Source: a virus. Taken from it: 53,940 nucleotides of DNA. The notes below the pieces were generated by a model. It was not told the DNA's origin, ran no database searches, and saw only the letters and a program-made list of their open reading frames with translations. Both the position numbers and the translations under genes were made by a program. Below are positions 33,128 through 40,239 of the stretch, piece after piece. Location of the stretch: positions 1-53,940 of the IMG/VR virus record IMGVR_UViG_3300001533_002608, one strand, 5' to 3'. How positions within the stretch are numbered: the stretch's first letter is position 1; each line of letters starts with the position of its first letter.

Positions 33128-33451
33128 ATGTCTAGTAAAAAGAGAGATGTCCCAGGAATTGATACCGATGACATAGAGAAAATAATAAACAGCAATAAAA
33201 GTCAATTATATAATTTTACTAAAATGGCTATAGTTGCTATAGCTATAATAGTGCTTATAATAGGGATACTTGGCTCCATGCATTGGGGAATATTTAGTGA
33301 ATTTGTAATGTCTGATTTTGTCTCGTTCATTGATGCATATAAGGGTATGTTTATAACCCTTACTGGATCAATAGGTATAGGTGGAGCTGTTAAAAACTTT
33401 ACCAAGAAGAAAGAGGATGATGGCAAGAACGTAGCTACAGGAGGCGAATAA
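33128..33451 (+). CDS. Two-TM membrane protein, holin candidate
   Basis: 107 aa with AGGAGG before ATG. Two hydrophobic segments near residues 33-54 (M-A-I-V-A-I-A-I-I-V-L-I-I-G-I-L-G) and 70-90, a charged N-terminus and a basic/acidic C-terminus: the general topology of small phage holins. It heads a cluster of membrane or secreted proteins behind its own promoter. The role in lysis is inferred from topology and context only. Stop overlaps the next ATG by one base. Confidence 0.45.
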   Translation: MSSKKRDVPGIDTDDIEKIINSNKSQLYNFTKMAIVAIAIIVLIIGILGSMHWGIFSEFVMSDFVSFIDAYKGMFITLTGSIGIGGAVKNFTKKKEDDGKNVATGGE

Positions 33452-33792
33452 TGCCTACTTGGAGAGATTTATATGATAAAGATTATGATATAGAAGCTGA
33501 CTACCAAGACGAAGTGTTCTTTGAAGGTATTGCATACCCAGACAAAGAGAGAAAAAATAGCAAGGGAATAATCGATGGAAATTTTATTGCCCCAGATAAA
33601 AAAGATAAAAGTGAATTAACGTTATCTGAAAATATTAGAGCTGAGTATAAGAATTCGCAATATGTAGCTAGTGGCGTAGAAAAAGCAAATAAGGACATAA
33701 AAGAACTTAATTTTAAAAGTTCTACAGGCAAAAATAATGATAATATGTTATTTGAGTCTAAAAAGTTTAATAAAAGGAATAATGAAATATGA
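33451..33792 (+). CDS. Hypothetical acidic protein
   Basis: 113 aa (M-P-T-W-R-D-L-Y-D-K-D-Y-D-I-E-A-D), no membrane segment, probably partly disordered. It overlaps both neighbours by a few bases, inside the membrane-protein cluster. Not recognised. Confidence 0.5.
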   Translation: MPTWRDLYDKDYDIEADYQDEVFFEGIAYPDKERKNSKGIIDGNFIAPDKKDKSELTLSENIRAEYKNSQYVASGVEKANKDIKELNFKSSTGKNNDNMLFESKKFNKRNNEI

Positions 33793-34025
33793 ACACAATA
33801 TTAGTAGTAGTTGGTGCAATTTTAACATCACTAGCGTTAGGGGGATTTGCTTCTTGGTTTTATTTTATAAAATATAAGAAAAACAAAAAAGAAGAGGAAG
33901 CTAAAGATTCTGTAAAGGACAGCGAAGATGAGGACAAAGACAGAGAAGATGTCAAAAATAATATCAAAGATCAAATAAAAAAGAATAAAGACATAAGAGA
34001 TAAAATCAAGGATTTAATAGGTTAG
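33789..34025 (+). CDS. Small membrane protein with charged tail (i-spanin-like topology)
   Basis: 78 aa. One N-terminal membrane helix (about residues 3-26, V-V-V-G-A-I-L-T-S-L-A-L-G-G-F-A-S-W-F) followed by a highly charged K/E/D helix. This is the topology of inner-membrane spanins, and the next gene encodes a secreted coiled-coil protein, but sequence similarity to spanins is not visible. Confidence 0.45.
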   Translation: MNTILVVVGAILTSLALGGFASWFYFIKYKKNKKEEEAKDSVKDSEDEDKDREDVKNNIKDQIKKNKDIRDKIKDLIG

Positions 34026-34029
34026 TATC

Positions 34030-34602
34030 ATGAAAAAAATATTTATAATTTTTATAATGTTACTCATTTCAACATATATATCTTTTTCAGATGAAACTCT
34101 AGATGAGTGTATCAAATCTCTAGATGAGTCTACTGAATTATTAGAGTCTGCTTTTAACAGAATAGAAGAATTAGAAAAAGAAAATAAATCATTAAAAGAA
34201 AAGTTAGATCAAGACTCTGAAAAAGAAATTAAAGAATTAAAGAATAAAATAGAAAAGTTAAAAAGGGAGAAAGAGGATATTGAAGTTTCTTTGACACAAG
34301 CAAGTAAAGCGCTTGAAGAAAGCAATTTAGTCTTAGACAGAGCTTATGGTAGAATTTCAAAAGACCAGAAAGAAATAGAAAGACTAAGGGATAATATACA
34401 TGAATTAATTAACGCCGGAGTAGAAGTTAAAACTCATAATTGGAGTATGTCTATATTAGCGGGGTACCCATATGAAGTTGGCTTTAACATAAATTATAAT
34501 TTACATTGGATGCCCAATTTAGGAATTATAGTTGGCGGTGGTTATGATATAGAACATAACATGCCCAAAGTTAATGCGGGCTTAAGGATAAATTTTGATT
34601 AA
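34030..34602 (+). CDS. Secreted coiled-coil protein with C-terminal beta strands
   Basis: 190 aa. A clear signal peptide (M-K-K-I-F-I-I-F-I-M-L-L-I-S-T-Y-I-S-F-S, cleavage likely near residue 20) is followed by a long coiled coil (about 25-130) and a C-terminal region of alternating strands (MSILAGYPYEVGFNINYNL, LGIIVGGGYDI, NAGLRINF) ending in F-D, like outer-membrane beta proteins. A phage-encoded exported protein of this kind might be a spanin-like or surface-modifying factor, and points to a host with an outer membrane. Inference. Confidence 0.5.
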   Translation: MKKIFIIFIMLLISTYISFSDETLDECIKSLDESTELLESAFNRIEELEKENKSLKEKLDQDSEKEIKELKNKIEKLKREKEDIEVSLTQASKALEESNLVLDRAYGRISKDQKEIERLRDNIHELINAGVEVKTHNWSMSILAGYPYEVGFNINYNLHWMPNLGIIVGGGYDIEHNMPKVNAGLRINFD

Positions 34603-34616
34603 TAAAGAGGTTGATA

Positions 34617-35099
34617 ATGTTAGATAAAAAATTAAATAAAGCTCTAGAAGAAGTTCTAGAAGAACCATTAGATGAAATGGCAGCAACGACGATTACTTTT
34701 GATGCTGGCCCTACAGATAGAGCACATCAAAAACACGATAGGAAAAGCCCTGCATATAGTGATATGCCGACATCAGATGAACAACTCGAGCCAGCAGATA
34801 AAGTGATGGTTGCATTAAAGCATCATCTAATAAATGGTGATTATGAAAAAGCAAGAGAGCTTGCTAAAAATAAAGATTTATTTTCCCAACATCATATGAA
34901 CCAATTAATAAATTGGGTAAGAAATTTCGAAAAATATACTAACATGACTGACTTAAGTAAAAACTACTATAACTATGATGACAAGGGTAAAATGGATAAT
35001 GTAGAACAGCTAAAGAGTAAAAAGGTTAAAGAAGAAAGACTAGATAGATTTATGAAAGATGTTGAAAAAGTTTTAGCTAAAAAGCTAGCACCAAAATAA
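34617..35099 (+). CDS. Hypothetical protein with candidate capsid-targeting leader
   Basis: ATG 34617 (160 aa) has GAGG seven bases upstream and is preferred to the TTG at 34611. The leader M-L-D-K-K-L-N-K-A-L-E-E-V-L-E-E-P-L-D-E ends L-D-E (residue 20), then M-A-A-T-T-I begins a different, small-residue sequence, as expected after a cleavage site. The remainder is helical. Candidate internal head protein. Confidence 0.55.
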   Translation: MLDKKLNKALEEVLEEPLDEMAATTITFDAGPTDRAHQKHDRKSPAYSDMPTSDEQLEPADKVMVALKHHLINGDYEKARELAKNKDLFSQHHMNQLINWVRNFEKYTNMTDLSKNYYNYDDKGKMDNVEQLKSKKVKEERLDRFMKDVEKVLAKKLAPK

Positions 35100-35117
35100 T
35101 AAGTAATAGGAGTTAAT

Positions 35118-35579
35118 ATGTCAAAAGAAGAGAATATCCCCGATCCTTTTAATGTAATTTTTTCGCCTGCATTATATTATCAGATAAAATATAATCATGT
35201 GACTAAAATAAGGGATGAAGACATCCCAACCGAAGAATTAAAAGAATTTGAAAGATTCAAGAGTCTGTTTAAAGATTTTCTTAATAAAGTCAATAAACAG
35301 GAAAAAACAGCAGCTTCTACTCTTTCTATGTTAATGACAATGTGGGGTTATAGTAGAAAATATTGTGGTATGTGTGGAATTCCAATAATAGGAAAGCCAG
35401 ATTATGTAGGGAATAGAATAGTATGCAAAGGTTGTTATGAATCATATAAAATAACAGAAGAGCTATATAAAAGAGAAGAAACTAGAGAAAATAAATTTCC
35501 CAACCAGAATAAGAAAAACAATAAAACTAAAAATAACAACAAAAATGAAGAAGGTTATTGTGAAGAAACCGAGGAATAG
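35118..35579 (+). CDS. Zinc-ribbon protein
   Basis: 153 aa with TAGGAG before ATG. C-G-M-C (near residue 83) and C-K-G-C (near 104) form a zinc ribbon with a G-N-R-I-V centre; the tail is a N/K-rich low-complexity stretch. The N-terminal half is helical. Such proteins bind nucleic acid or RNA polymerase; it precedes the sigma-factor region, but no direct link is shown. Confidence 0.55.
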   Translation: MSKEENIPDPFNVIFSPALYYQIKYNHVTKIRDEDIPTEELKEFERFKSLFKDFLNKVNKQEKTAASTLSMLMTMWGYSRKYCGMCGIPIIGKPDYVGNRIVCKGCYESYKITEELYKREETRENKFPNQNKKNNKTKNNNKNEEGYCEETEE

Positions 35580-35680
35580 GCCTCATAGATTTATATATCT
35601 AGGCCATAATCTCACATAGTTGTAGCAAATTCGCATATTTAATATTATTAAAATTTACAGGAGGTATAATGCGTATATGA
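35579..35680 (+). promoter_or_regulatory. Hairpin, GCATATTT motif and three-codon leader ORF
   Basis: GGCCT...AGATttatatATCT-AGGCC forms a hairpin at 35579-35605 with no U-tract. GCATATTT lies at 35633-35640. AGGAGG then serves ATG-CGT-ATA-TGA (35669-35680), whose last bases overlap the ATG at 35677. The next gene is probably translated by re-initiation after this three-codon ORF. Confidence 0.4.
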
Positions 35681-36327
35681 AAAATAAAGCAGTACCTTTA
35701 TCTGACGCTATAAATAAATATTTATATGAGCAAGAAGATGCTCCAGCTGAAGATGAAGAATCAGATGAGAACATTCCCAAAGAAAGCAATAAAACAAGTA
35801 AAGAAAAAGAAATAAAAGACCAGGAAATTAGCAGTATAGAAAAATCAGACTTAGAGGATGATGAAGAATTTGAAGAAGGTGATGTAGCGGTATCAGTAAA
35901 ACTAAATAATAATACAAAAACAGCCGGTGAAATTAAATTAATACCCTTTAGCCGATTGAGCACAATGACTAAAATAGAAGATCTAATATCTTTATTTAAT
36001 ATAGAACCTGAAAAAATTAGTGGAGCATTTGAAGACCAATTAGCTATTTCTCTGCAATCGCCAGCCTCTGGTTTTGAGAGTGAAAAGTATATTATAAGAT
36101 TGATGGATGGACTTGGGGAAATAGTGATTGATAGAGATAATTTTCATAAGACTATAAGTAAACAAGGCTCTGGAGTTTCTAATTTAGGACAAGCTACACA
36201 GAAGGAACTAGGTGGCGATGAAGAAGAGGAGCAACAAGTAGATCTTTCCTATCTAGAGATATTAAATTATGAATTTAAGAGATTTATAAAAGATGAGTTC
36301 TTCGCAAGACTCCTCCAAAGAGCCTAA
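35677..36327 (+). CDS. Acidic protein with candidate capsid-targeting leader
   Basis: 216 aa. M-K-N-K-A-V-P-L-S-D-A-I-N-K-Y-L-Y-E-Q has L-Y-E at residues 16-18, followed by an acidic disordered region (to about 75) and an alpha/beta body (VAVSVKLNNNTKTAGEIKLIPF). It overlaps the sigma-factor gene by 35 nt. Not recognised; perhaps an internal head or core protein. Confidence 0.55.
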   Translation: MKNKAVPLSDAINKYLYEQEDAPAEDEESDENIPKESNKTSKEKEIKDQEISSIEKSDLEDDEEFEEGDVAVSVKLNNNTKTAGEIKLIPFSRLSTMTKIEDLISLFNIEPEKISGAFEDQLAISLQSPASGFESEKYIIRLMDGLGEIVIDRDNFHKTISKQGSGVSNLGQATQKELGGDEEEEQQVDLSYLEILNYEFKRFIKDEFFARLLQRA

Positions 36328-37093
36328 GCCAAAAGTTCCGTCTAATTATTATTTTATAGAAGATGAAGTTGCTCCTCAAATTCTTAAGTGGCAAAAATAT
36401 TATGAAAGACAAGTTGAACTTGAAAGATACATAAGTGGGAAAGATGAGTTTGGAGAACAGGTTCATTTAAACGAAAATCAACTAGAATCATTAAAAGATG
36501 AGTTAGAAAAAAATATAAAAGAAGCTTCTCCCACCCTACAAGAAATAATGGTGCAAACAAATAAAGTTATAAAAGGTGTCATATTTAAGGCCGGTTTTCA
36601 TAAACGGGAAAAGTATGATACGTGTATGCAAATAGCAACAGAAGCTTGTTTAAAAGCTCTTAGAAGATTTAATCCTGAACAGGGAACGGCTTTTAATTAT
36701 TTAAGCTTAACTGCAAAAAACTCTGTTAGATATCATTTAATAAAGAAAAGAAAAAAACAATTCTTATCATTAGACTATGAATATATGGATGATGATAACC
36801 TAAAGTTAAAAAACCTAGTTAGAGAAGAAGAAAAGACTTTAAATAATTTAGAAATTGATAATTTATTTGATACTATAATGACTATAATAGAAGAGGAAAA
36901 TGAACAGAAGGGGATGGTCTCAGTTGCTAGGGAATTAAAAGAATACTTATTCTACAGTCAAGGAAAATACGATAAAAAAGATTTTTTTAAATGGGCAAAG
37001 TCTGATGGAATTAGCTCTAACCTACTTAGAAAATTTATTAAATTTTTAAAAGAACACAAGGATAGATTATACACAGAAGTGAGTGTTTTTTAA
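36293..37093 (+). CDS. T4 gp55-like late sigma factor
   Basis: 266 aa. A-T-E-A-C-L-K-A-L-R-R-F-N-P-E-Q-G-T-A-F (residues about 117-136) and Y-L-S-L-T-A-K-N-S-V-R-Y-H-L-I-K-K-R-K-K-Q match sigma-70 region 2 in the form seen in T4 gp55 (R-x-F-N-P-x-x-x-x-A-F-x-Y). Regions 1 and 4 of full sigma factors are missing. Such proteins direct host RNA polymerase to phage late promoters. Its gene lies upstream of the head genes it would be expected to activate. The start is inside the preceding gene. Confidence 0.75.
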   Translation: MSSSQDSSKEPKPKVPSNYYFIEDEVAPQILKWQKYYERQVELERYISGKDEFGEQVHLNENQLESLKDELEKNIKEASPTLQEIMVQTNKVIKGVIFKAGFHKREKYDTCMQIATEACLKALRRFNPEQGTAFNYLSLTAKNSVRYHLIKKRKKQFLSLDYEYMDDDNLKLKNLVREEEKTLNNLEIDNLFDTIMTIIEEENEQKGMVSVARELKEYLFYSQGKYDKKDFFKWAKSDGISSNLLRKFIKFLKEHKDRLYTEVSVF

Positions 37094-37094
37094 C

Positions 37095-37102
37095 AAGATA
37101 AT
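37095..37102 (+). promoter_or_regulatory. AAGATAAT promoter-like motif
   Basis: AAGATAATTAAAAC starts two bases after the sigma-gene stop and 28 bases before the next ATG. The same AAGATAATTAAAAC occurs at 42194. Confidence 0.4.
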
Positions 37103-37129
37103 TAAAACGTTCACATAAGAGGGAAACTA

Positions 37130-37888
37130 ATGAGATTAGATGAGATATTTGAATTAACTGAAGTAAAAGGATCTGGCTCTTTTGACTATAAATATTGGTT
37201 TTGGGCAAAAAAGGGTCCAACATATGGGCTTGGTTATGCAAGACAAGATATAAAAGTGGATATTCAAGATAAGGGTAAACAAGCAGCAGATGCGATTGAC
37301 AATATATCTAATGTGCTAGATACCTTGGATAAAAATGATTTAGATAATTTAGAAGTCGTTGAGACTAAAGTTAAAGCTAATACTAAAAGGATAAAAGGTA
37401 TAGTTGATTTATTTAGATCTCCTATAGTAATTCATTGGCTTAATAATGATCCACCAAAAGTTGTTGAAATTCCAAAAACAAAAGATGGTGATGTAACTGT
37501 TAGCGGAAAACAACTAGATGTAGTTGAGCTATTTGATGATGCTAAAACTAGTGAATTTTTGAAGACTGTTATGGATTGGTCTAAAGTAAAAATAAATGAC
37601 GAAGTGGATACTCTCAACACAGTTACTGCTAAATTTATTAGAGATCTATTTACCAAAGAAGCCAAACAGTCAGAGTTGAGAAAAATAGCAAGAACTGCTG
37701 GTTTAGAAGAAGTTATGACTGATTTACATTTTACTAATTATAATATAGAAGTAAAATCCTTTAACGACTCAGATTATGACCTACTTCCACAAGAACTTTT
37801 AGGCTCTAAGAAAATAGTTAGTAAACTAAAAGAAATTATTGATAATAAATTTGCCGAGGTACTTAAAATAGCAAGAAAAAGAATATAA
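37130..37888 (+). CDS. Hypothetical protein with leader-like start
   Basis: 252 aa with AGAGGG before ATG. M-R-L-D-E-I-F-E-L-T-E-V-K-G-S-G has L-T-E at 9-11, fitting the protease rule. The body is mixed alpha/beta, with I-V-I-H-W-L-N-N-D-P-P-K-V-V-E-I near residue 100. Not recognised. Confidence 0.5.
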   Translation: MRLDEIFELTEVKGSGSFDYKYWFWAKKGPTYGLGYARQDIKVDIQDKGKQAADAIDNISNVLDTLDKNDLDNLEVVETKVKANTKRIKGIVDLFRSPIVIHWLNNDPPKVVEIPKTKDGDVTVSGKQLDVVELFDDAKTSEFLKTVMDWSKVKINDEVDTLNTVTAKFIRDLFTKEAKQSELRKIARTAGLEEVMTDLHFTNYNIEVKSFNDSDYDLLPQELLGSKKIVSKLKEIIDNKFAEVLKIARKRI

Positions 37889-37908
37889 TATTTACTTTGG
37901 AGAATAAT

Positions 37909-38211
37909 ATGGAAGAAAAGAAAGAGTTTGGTTATACAGCTAAATTACCAAGAGAAGAGGGTAAGAGAAAAAAAATAATAAGTTCTTCTAAACCAAAAAG
38001 AGAGAGTCGTAAAACTAACTTAAAGCCAGTAGATTCTCATGAAAAGAAGTTGCTAGAGAGAACACTAAAGAATGTAAAGTTACCGAGTTCTGCATGGATG
38101 GAAATTAAAAGAGATTTTAGACTGGGAGAAGGAAAAGATACTATATGCAGAAAATATGGTATTAAAAGAAGCTATTATAAACATTTGAAAAAAATAGTTA
38201 TGAATTTATAA
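37909..38211 (+). CDS. Small basic HTH-like protein
   Basis: ATG 37909 (100 aa) has GGAG six bases upstream and is preferred to TTG 37897. The first half is basic and disordered; the end (R-L-G-E-G-K-D-T-I-C-R-K-Y-G-I-K-R-S-Y-Y-K-H-L) resembles a resolvase-type helix-turn-helix. Possibly a DNA-binding regulator; possibly related to terminase small subunits, which also have such a helix pair. Confidence 0.5.
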   Translation: MEEKKEFGYTAKLPREEGKRKKIISSSKPKRESRKTNLKPVDSHEKKLLERTLKNVKLPSSAWMEIKRDFRLGEGKDTICRKYGIKRSYYKHLKKIVMNL

Positions 38212-38227
38212 CAATAGAGGCCCGTTA

Positions 38228-38461
38228 ATGAAAATTGAAGGTAGATGTGAAGACATTACACAAGAAGCTTTTATAAAAACTAAATATCAAATAATAAATA
38301 CTAAAATGGGTGATGATTTAGATAGTACTTTATGTTTAGTTAAAGTAGAAGAACCAGGGTTTTTAACAGAAAATGGCTATAATTCAAATAGACCAGAGAA
38401 TTATATTAAAAGTCTAGGAACTATAGAAATTATAACTGCTTCCAAATTAAAATTTATATAA
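38228..38461 (+). CDS. Hypothetical protein
   Basis: 77 aa, beta-rich (IEGRCEDITQEAFIKTKYQIINTK). It shares general form with the following protein: both have an N-terminal strand set and a central D-x-T-x-C-x-V/I-V turn, so they may be distant tandem paralogues. Function unknown. Confidence 0.45.
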   Translation: MKIEGRCEDITQEAFIKTKYQIINTKMGDDLDSTLCLVKVEEPGFLTENGYNSNRPENYIKSLGTIEIITASKLKFI

Positions 38462-38470
38462 GAGGTTATT

Positions 38471-38743
38471 ATGAATACTAAATTATCAGTAAAATTAAAA
38501 TCTGATACAAATTTTGTACCAATAAAATATGATGTTGTAGAAATGTCAGTAGGCACAGCCACTAGTGATACTTACTGTGTACTTATCGTAAATAGCGTGG
38601 GATGGGACACAGAAGAAAATTATGAGCTATGGACAGATAGAAGAGATGCTACAGGAATGGTTGGCAAACTAGGCGATCTATCTATAGAGTCGTTATCAGA
38701 TATAGAAGTATACAACGTTAGGACTCCTAGTAGGGATATGTAA
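38471..38743 (+). CDS. Hypothetical protein
   Basis: 90 aa with AGAGG upstream; beta-rich (TKLSVKLKSDTNFVPIKYDVV...TYCVLIVNSVGWDTEENYE). Possible distant paralogue of the 38228 product. Two bases before the terminase-like gene. Confidence 0.45.
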   Translation: MNTKLSVKLKSDTNFVPIKYDVVEMSVGTATSDTYCVLIVNSVGWDTEENYELWTDRRDATGMVGKLGDLSIESLSDIEVYNVRTPSRDM

Positions 38744-38745
38744 AT

Positions 38746-39147
38746 ATGAGTGAAGACAACGAGCTACTAGCACCAAAAGATGCTAAAAGAAATCCAATGG
38801 TTACACAGAACGAACTAACAGAGTTAGATACTATAGCTCAAGATGTTGTCAGATATTCCGAAGATGATAGAAGAAAATCAGATGAGTTATTTAAATACTA
38901 TCAAACACTAATTGATAAAGGTGATGGCAAAGGAGAAACAAGAGAGTCTCTGGCTAAAGCTTTAGAACTGAGAGAAAACTCGGTAAATAACTTAGTAGAA
39001 ATTCTAAAACTGAAGACTAGAATAGTAGAGAAAAAGATACAAGCTGAAATGAGAAATACAGACGATAGAGACAACAGGGGTATCAACGGCACCGATACTA
39101 GCGATATAATTAGTAGTATCGATGAGGAGGAACGTTACGGTGAGTAA
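38746..39147 (+). CDS. Candidate small terminase subunit (gp16-like)
   Basis: 133 aa, with a central helical region (E-D-D-R-R-K-S-D-E-L-F-K-Y-Y-Q-T-L-I...R-E-S-L-A-K-A-L-E-L-R-E-N-S-V-N-N-L-V-E-I-L-K-L-K-T) that resembles the helix-hairpin of T4-like gp16, and a disordered acidic end. It lies three genes upstream of the large terminase. Small terminases recognise DNA and stimulate packaging. Identity rests on helix pattern, size and position. Confidence 0.5.
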   Translation: MSEDNELLAPKDAKRNPMVTQNELTELDTIAQDVVRYSEDDRRKSDELFKYYQTLIDKGDGKGETRESLAKALELRENSVNNLVEILKLKTRIVEKKIQAEMRNTDDRDNRGINGTDTSDIISSIDEEERYGE

Positions 39148-39577
39148 ATTAAATGAAGTATTAGAGATACTAGATAATGAACTATATGAGCAAGACGAAA
39201 AGACCTTAGAAGCTCCAAATATAGATAGGGGTATTGCTGTAGAAATTGAACAAGATCAACAAACTGCTCAAAAGATTTTACATTATTTTATCATACAAAA
39301 TGGAAAAGCTAAATTTATAAAATCTCAATCTGCTGATAAAAATGCTCCAGAAGTATTTACTAACTTTGCAGGTAAGTATGAAAGTCTATTTTATACTGCT
39401 CTAGAAGCAATATCTAGAAGTGGACAAAATAAAAGGTTTAGTCCCTATAATGTAAATGAATTAGATATAGTTGGCTATTGGAGTAATGGAGATTATAAAA
39501 TAATAGCTACTGGAGATGCTGGCCAATTGCAATTAGAGTTTGACAGCAGGCAAAAGAAGTGGAAAAGCAGGAGTTAA
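39140..39577 (+). CDS. Hypothetical protein with candidate capsid-targeting leader
   Basis: GTG 39140 (145 aa) is chosen because GAGGAGG lies ten bases upstream. M-S-K-L-N-E-V-L-E-I-L-D-N-E-L-Y-E-Q ends L-Y-E (residue 17), almost the same site as in the 35677 product (Y-L-Y-E-Q). The body is alpha/beta. Candidate internal protein. Confidence 0.55.
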   Translation: MSKLNEVLEILDNELYEQDEKTLEAPNIDRGIAVEIEQDQQTAQKILHYFIIQNGKAKFIKSQSADKNAPEVFTNFAGKYESLFYTALEAISRSGQNKRFSPYNVNELDIVGYWSNGDYKIIATGDAGQLQLEFDSRQKKWKSRS

Positions 39578-39580
39578 ATT

Positions 39581-39949
39581 ATGGATAACAGAGAATTAGA
39601 AGAACTCAAATGGAGTCAATATAAAAATAGACCATCAGTTAAATTTGAAGAAGAAGATGATATTTTAAAAGAATCTCTGGATATATTAGAGAAAATGGAA
39701 AATAGATTTTCTAGAGGCACTGATGTCATCAACTGGGAAGAGAAAGCTGAGTTAGATAAAGCTACTCAAAGAAACCCTGGGATTTCAGTTACTGATGGCG
39801 GTGAAGAGTTAACAGAAAATAAGCCTGAGTATGGTGAAGAGACCAATGAGAATATAAAAAGTAAAACAAATAATTCTGCTGAGCAGGAATTAATGAATGA
39901 TCTAGCTGGAATCATGGGGCAACTGGAGGGCTATGATGATAAGCAATAA
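39581..39949 (+). CDS. Hypothetical acidic protein
   Basis: 122 aa, helical and acidic (MDNRELEELKWSQYKN; ILKESLDILEKMENRF). It overlaps the next gene by 17 nt. Not recognised. Confidence 0.5.
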   Translation: MDNRELEELKWSQYKNRPSVKFEEEDDILKESLDILEKMENRFSRGTDVINWEEKAELDKATQRNPGISVTDGGEELTENKPEYGEETNENIKSKTNNSAEQELMNDLAGIMGQLEGYDDKQ

Positions 39950-40238
39950 AGAAGATTTAATTAGAATATATGAAGTCTATGGAATTGCTAGACATGAATA
40001 TGATGATTATGATAGAGCTTTAAATATGGCTCGTAAACATGATAGTAAAGTTTTAGATCTACAGAGAAAAATAGAAAGGGAAGAGCAAATGGCACAGAGA
40101 GATCAACAAGCAGGTAATGAAGACTCTGCGGCCAGAAGACAACAAAATATAGCACGTCTTAAAACTCAGCAAGAAAGAGCTAGGAGACAAAAGGATAGTG
40201 CTCAAAATAAGGCTGAAAAAATAGATAATCCAAAATAA
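39933..40238 (+). CDS. Coiled-coil hypothetical protein
   Basis: 101 aa; from residue 30 onward a long R/Q/K/E-rich helix (REEQMAQRDQQAGNEDSAARR) that should form a coiled coil. It ends one base before the large terminase gene, so the two are translationally coupled. Possibly a packaging accessory. Confidence 0.5.
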   Translation: MMISNKEDLIRIYEVYGIARHEYDDYDRALNMARKHDSKVLDLQRKIEREEQMAQRDQQAGNEDSAARRQQNIARLKTQQERARRQKDSAQNKAEKIDNPK

Positions 40239-40239
40239 T

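Noticed and set aside
35579-35605. Terminator after the zinc-ribbon gene
   Set aside because: The hairpin has a bulge and no T-run, so it is listed only as a hairpin in a leader region.
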